Translations under genes and position numbers: made by a program
Part shown: in pieces, positions 60,634 to 64,000 of the stretch
Layout of the letters: the number at the start of each line of letters is the position of its first letter
Position numbering within the stretch: the first letter of the stretch is position 1
Assembly: GCA_025603075.1 (NCBI GenBank)
Contig: MU626305.1
Location: forward strand, 1 to 64,000
Direction: 5' to 3'
Source: Neoconidiobolus thromboides FSU 785
Lineage: Eukaryota; Entomophthoromycota; Entomophthoromycetes; Entomophthorales; Neoconidiobolaceae
Length of the DNA stretch: 64,000 bases
Notes under the pieces: model-generated
What the model was told of the DNA's origin: nothing
Seen by the model: the letters and a program-made list of their open reading frames with translations, nothing else
Databases searched by the model: none

Positions 60634-60772
60634 TTCCTATTTTAGGAAGTTTGTGCGGCAAATATGCCAACACAAGTTATCGTGTTACTGGCCATTTAAC
60701 CTCAGGGTTTTAAGTAAATCAAGTCGGTGTCAACATCTTGTGGAGATTAAATCTCACATCTTAGTACCTAAA
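60634..60772. ncRNA. Possible structured RNA (unassigned)
   Basis: A patch markedly less AT-rich than its flanks, without an ORF, with four consecutive hairpins: TTCCTA-TTT-TAGGAA (60634-60648), GGCA-AATA-TGCC (60657-60668), AACAC-AAGTTATC-GTGTT (60669-60685) and GAGATT-AA-ATCTC (60743-60755) within a GTG/CAC extension. No tRNA box, splice-site complement or other signature that would name a family was seen. Strand and identity are unknown. Confidence 0.25.
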
Positions 60773-60998
60773 TAGTTAAGTTAGTCAAGCTTAAGTATTG
60801 GGTTGGTAGTTAGTACAGCAAATATCACACTAAATTACTGATATTGTTAAGCTACAATTATAATATAAAAACTTCCAGTAAAATTGTCTTGAACTCAAGT
60901 ATAAGATTTTATAAAACCTGAGTGTACTTGACCTTGGTACTGTTTAGTAAAACATAGATCATTAAGTTTGCTAAAAGGTCTTAAAAGTCAAATAAAAA

Positions 60999-61107
60999 TA
61001 TATGGAGATGTATTTTTGTGTTTAAGAATTTTACTAACAAATTTTCCGCTTAAATAGCGCTTGAAAAATGGAAAAAATAATGAAGTCAAAAAAAACACTC
61101 CCATATA
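60999..61107 (+). mobile_element. MITE-like element copy 17
   Basis: Forward subgroup A copy, well preserved. Left end ATATATGGAGATG, core CCGCTTAAATAGCGCTTG, right end AACACTCCCATATAT. ATAT lies at both ends. Confidence 0.87.
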
Positions 61108-61358
61108 TTTTTATTTAACTTTTAATACCTTTCAGCAAACTTAACAACCCATATCACCTCTTCAAAAATGTGCAGACTTTTTAAGGATTGTATTACATTT
61201 GATTAAAAAGCGAGTGTTTATAACAACTTATGTAGGCATAAAAAGCTAAAAAATATAATTTAAAGAACTCATGCTTAAAATACGGTTTTTTATTTAAGAA
61301 GCTCAATTTGGAATCTATAGAGTGAATAGTGTTAAAAGTGTATATCATCATAAAAATA

Positions 61359-62835
61359 TTACCTTTTGTATAAACTCATAAATTTAGCAGTAAATCCCTC
61401 CAAATGAACAATGTATTTTTGGCCTTCTTTTATACGTAAGTCCTAGCAGAAGAAGTTAAAATTCGCAATAAATAATTCCCATAGAACTTACAAATATAGT
61501 GGCTTCTTTTAATAAAGTCAACTTAAAGCTATCTGGCACTTGATTGAATAGCTCAATGGTTAATTGCTGAATAAAAAATGTTATAACTTAATAAGCGAAT
61601 TTAAAAATAAACCTACTTTAAGGATCGTTGCAGGTGGAATACACCTTGCTAATAATTCATAGTACATTGTACGGCAATTAATCAATCTAAAGATAATAAA
61701 TTTTACAGTATTCATGATAAAACATTACTTACGTTAGAGCTGTTTGATTTTTAATTATATTATTCGCAATATTTTTAATATAAAGCTCCCAATCTGGAAT
61801 AGGAATAGGTGTTGATGGATTTACTGGATAACTAATAATTGTTTATCGTTATAATCAAAGTTCATAGTAAAAATAGTTACGTTTGGGACAAAGTTGCCTC
61901 CAAAATAAGTATAGCTTTTCTCAAGTTACGATCAGACATAGCAACCAAATTCTTGGCAAATTGTGGTGGTAAATCAAACACTTCTTTTCTAGATAAATCA
62001 TTAAGGATATTAATAATCTAAAAGATTAATTTATAATCCTACTGATAAATAAATAATTACCTGCTCTTCAGTAGGTGCTGGAACTCTTAATAATAAACAA
62101 CGACTTCTTATTGGGGATATGATATTTGTTGTATTATTACAACACAAAATAATTCTCAGGTTAGACATGTATTTTTCCATGGTTCTACGTAAAGCTTGTT
62201 GAGCTGGTTTAGATAGCGACTCTGCTTCGGAGATTACAATGACTAAAATAATTTTAGTTTATCTTTTTTTCTATTTTTTTCTATTTTTTTCTTACCTTTG
62301 AATTTCCTTTTTGAGTTTGAATCTATCTGTTGAGTTTGTGCAATTTCTTTAATCACAGTTTGAATAACAAATCGATCTTGGTTTCCAACATCACTATAAA
62401 AAACTGAATCAATCATACAATAACTAAAATAGAAACAATTTTACCTTGGATTCAACTCCATATGAAAGTTACTGGATACTATACTTATATCAATTTTTCG
62501 ATTTGATGGCGTTGTAAATTGACGCATATCGATATGAATCTAATAGTCAAGTAAGTAAAACACTCCCATTTTAATTTAAATCCTCTACCTTTTCAACTCC
62601 ATCACCGAAAATCCCTTTTAGCAAAGCATGGATCCTAGTCTTTTTTCCTGCCCCTGAAGGTCCATAAACTAACAAATGAGGAACTTCCTCAACTTCAGAC
62701 TAGAATATAGTTAACTATCTTTCTTAATTTTTTATATTTTTGATTTACTAGCTTCTTAAGTTGTCCAGTCAAGTCCTCATGGTAACTAAGTTTGGCTATA
62801 CTGTCTGGCCGATATTTGTCTACCCATAAACTCAT
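61359..62835 (-). CDS. RFC5: Replication factor C subunit 5 (human RFC3 class)
   Basis: Small subunit of the PCNA clamp loader. Length 345 aa, ten exons (62835-62749, 62699-62589, 62539-62445, 62393-62296, 62242-62061, 62017-61881, 61831-61733, 61686-61617, 61566-61492, 61442-61359), all in phase. It opens [10 protein letters not shown]. The P-loop is GPSGAGKKT, the degenerate form typical of Rfc5 rather than a full Walker [18 protein letters not shown] identifies this subunit. ISEAESL replaces a full Walker B. The SRC motif with the arginine finger is IRSRC. The C-terminal collar helices end [11 protein letters not shown]. Tandem with the downstream AHA1 gene on the same strand. Confidence 0.97.
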
Positions 62836-63125
62836 CTTTGATTATCTTATTAGAAAAAAGCAAAGTGATGATGTTTTTAAGTCATTTTCTTATTATAGAA
62901 TATTGCTTTTTCAAATCAATTTTATTGGATACAATCTCTTTATGGGAGCTGAATTAAAGTTTTATAGTCAAATATTATGAAATCAAATAAAAATAAAATC
63001 AATAAAAAAAGATCAATAATTAAATAATACATAAAAAATAAAAGAATCATTTTATTCAAGTGAGATTTATAAGGAAGCCCCATAACTAAAAGTAAGTAAG
63101 ATAATTAAAAATAAATAAACTAAAT
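62836..63125. promoter_or_regulatory. Intergenic region AHA1 / RFC5
   Basis: About 290 bp between the AHA1 stop and RFC5 start, both on the minus strand. AT-rich. Contains the RFC5 promoter and AHA1 3' end signals. A plus-strand 62-codon ORF here is a shadow. Confidence 0.35.
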
Positions 63126-64000
63126 TTACCCAAAGGTGGACTTAATGCTATTCCAATAAAAACGGTTCCAATTATCTCTAGTAATATCTTCTTGTCCAAC
63201 TGGAACACCTTCTTGTTTTAAAATTAAATTTACAGATCCAGACAATTCTTCTAACTCAATAGTGACAATGGAATAATGGCCTAACAGTAAATAAAATGTT
63301 AAAATAACAAAAATATTAACTTACTTTCAGGCCATAAATTGGAACGCCATTTAAGTTGAATCTTTTTATTTTCTTGCTGTAATAATTATTAGCTTTGGCT
63401 TATCAAAAACAGACTTAAATATTTACTAATTCTATTAATTCACCCGATATATTACCACCAAATAATCTAAATGGTGCCCCTTTTTCTTTACCGAATTGTA
63501 CATCAGAACGAGACCAAATGGACATTAAAGTGGAATCTGTTAATGCAGCGTACAATTGTGCTGCTGATGTAACAAACTCGATAGTATCATTTAAAGTAGT
63601 TGTATTAACCTTTTTAGGCTCTCCTTTAGTAACTGAAGCAACCACTGTATCTTTAACACTCTTTTCGTTTAACACTTGGACATTAGTAATACCGGTCGTA
63701 TTTACTGGTGCAGGAGTACCTAATAATTCTTTTGGTATATAAACATCTTTTGAGTGATGCTCAACTAAATCCTTAGGGAAGCTTAAAAATACTTTGATCA
63801 TTTGCTCCTTTAATAAAGTTCTTATAATATTTCTAAATGCATCTTTTTCTCTGGTATCATTATCAATACTGACTTCAAATACAAAATCATCTTCATCAGT
63901 ATCATGGGCGACTTCTGGTACACTAATATGACCTTTTGCTTTTTCGCCAGAAGGCAAAACACCTATTTTTATTAGGCATTCTTTCTAGAAATAACAGCAA
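63126..64000 (-). CDS. AHA1: HSP90 ATPase activator Aha1 (5' end outside window)
   Basis: Co-chaperone that stimulates HSP90 ATPase. Only the last three exons are inside: 63984-63427, 63376-63325, 63280-63126, in phase; the acceptor at 63985-63986 is clear and the N-terminus lies beyond 64000. Visible parts: the end of the N-terminal HSP90-binding domain (KIGVLPSGEKAKGHISVPEV, then KEQMIKVF), a Thr/Val-rich linker, and the whole C-terminal AHSA1/START-like domain with LYAALTDSTLMSIWSRSDV, GGNISGELIEL, QLKWRSNLWPE and WNRFYWNSIKSTFG at the end. The C-terminal domain order and the WNRFYW terminus are diagnostic. Confidence 0.93.

Larger units (their letters stand above)
60223..61358. other. Intergenic stretch with repeat, possible RNA and element copy
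   Basis: About 1.1 kb between BRO1 and RFC5. It holds the heptamer tract (60233-60292), a hairpin-rich patch (60634-60772) and element copy 17 (60999-61107). No coding gene. Confidence 0.55.

Noticed and set aside
62792-62980. 62-codon plus-strand ORF between AHA1 and RFC5
   Set aside because: Overlaps the RFC5 start in antisense and has no family similarity.

Overview
This is a very AT-rich eukaryotic segment, almost certainly from a fungus. TRP1 is a single intronless ORF fusing glutamine amidotransferase, IGP synthase and PRA isomerase, which is the fungal order. The other genes carry many short introns (mostly 40-60 nt, GTAAGT/GTAATT donors, TAG/AAG/CAG acceptors). A fungal-type aspartate-semialdehyde dehydrogenase, type I metacaspase, SPC25, GLO3, WHI2-like and BRO1 genes fit. 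MnSOD, a targeted mitochondrial IF2 and an SDH assembly factor imply respiring mitochondria. I cannot name the species; base composition and intron density suggest an early-diverging fungus, but that is inference.

Layout. 1-10.7 kb is gene-poor: two small tandem homeobox genes (minus strand) surrounded by about eleven copies of a ~105-bp inverted-repeat element. 10.7-19.5 kb is gene-dense: metacaspase, a UspA protein, a DNAJC9-like J protein, HOM2, and an unrecognised nine-exon membrane protein. 19.5-23.4 kb is nearly empty apart from one acidic 129-aa ORF. 23.4-31 kb holds a CCNDBP1/GCIP-like gene and a TXNDC9/PLP1 gene (start codons 52 bp apart), the meiotic MutS gene MSH5 (25 exons) and CDC37. 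33-39.5 kb has BIO2, TRP1 and MnSOD. 41-47.5 kb has SPC25, an unrecognised repeat-bearing gene and GLO3. 47.7-64 kb has a dienoyl-CoA isomerase, glutathione reductase, mitochondrial IF2, a WHI2-like BTB protein, SDHAF4, BRO1, RFC5 and the 3' part of AHA1.

The genes do not form one pathway; this is an ordinary eukaryotic neighbourhood. Loose themes are HSP90/HSP70 co-chaperones (CDC37, AHA1, DNAJC9-like, TXNDC9-like), chromosome biology (MSH5, SPC25, RFC5), redox defence (MnSOD, glutathione reductase) and endosomal/Golgi trafficking (BRO1, GLO3). MSH5 with an open, phase-consistent reading frame suggests meiotic recombination is retained.

Exon structures were reconstructed by hand from splice-site motifs, reading phase and family similarity. 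For nearly all multi-exon genes every exon junction keeps frame. The most unusual items are the MITE-like family and its two sequence subgroups, the 882-aa protein with a possible permuted-papain-like domain, a GC-AG intron in MSH5, the homeobox pair, and two hairpin-rich non-coding patches.
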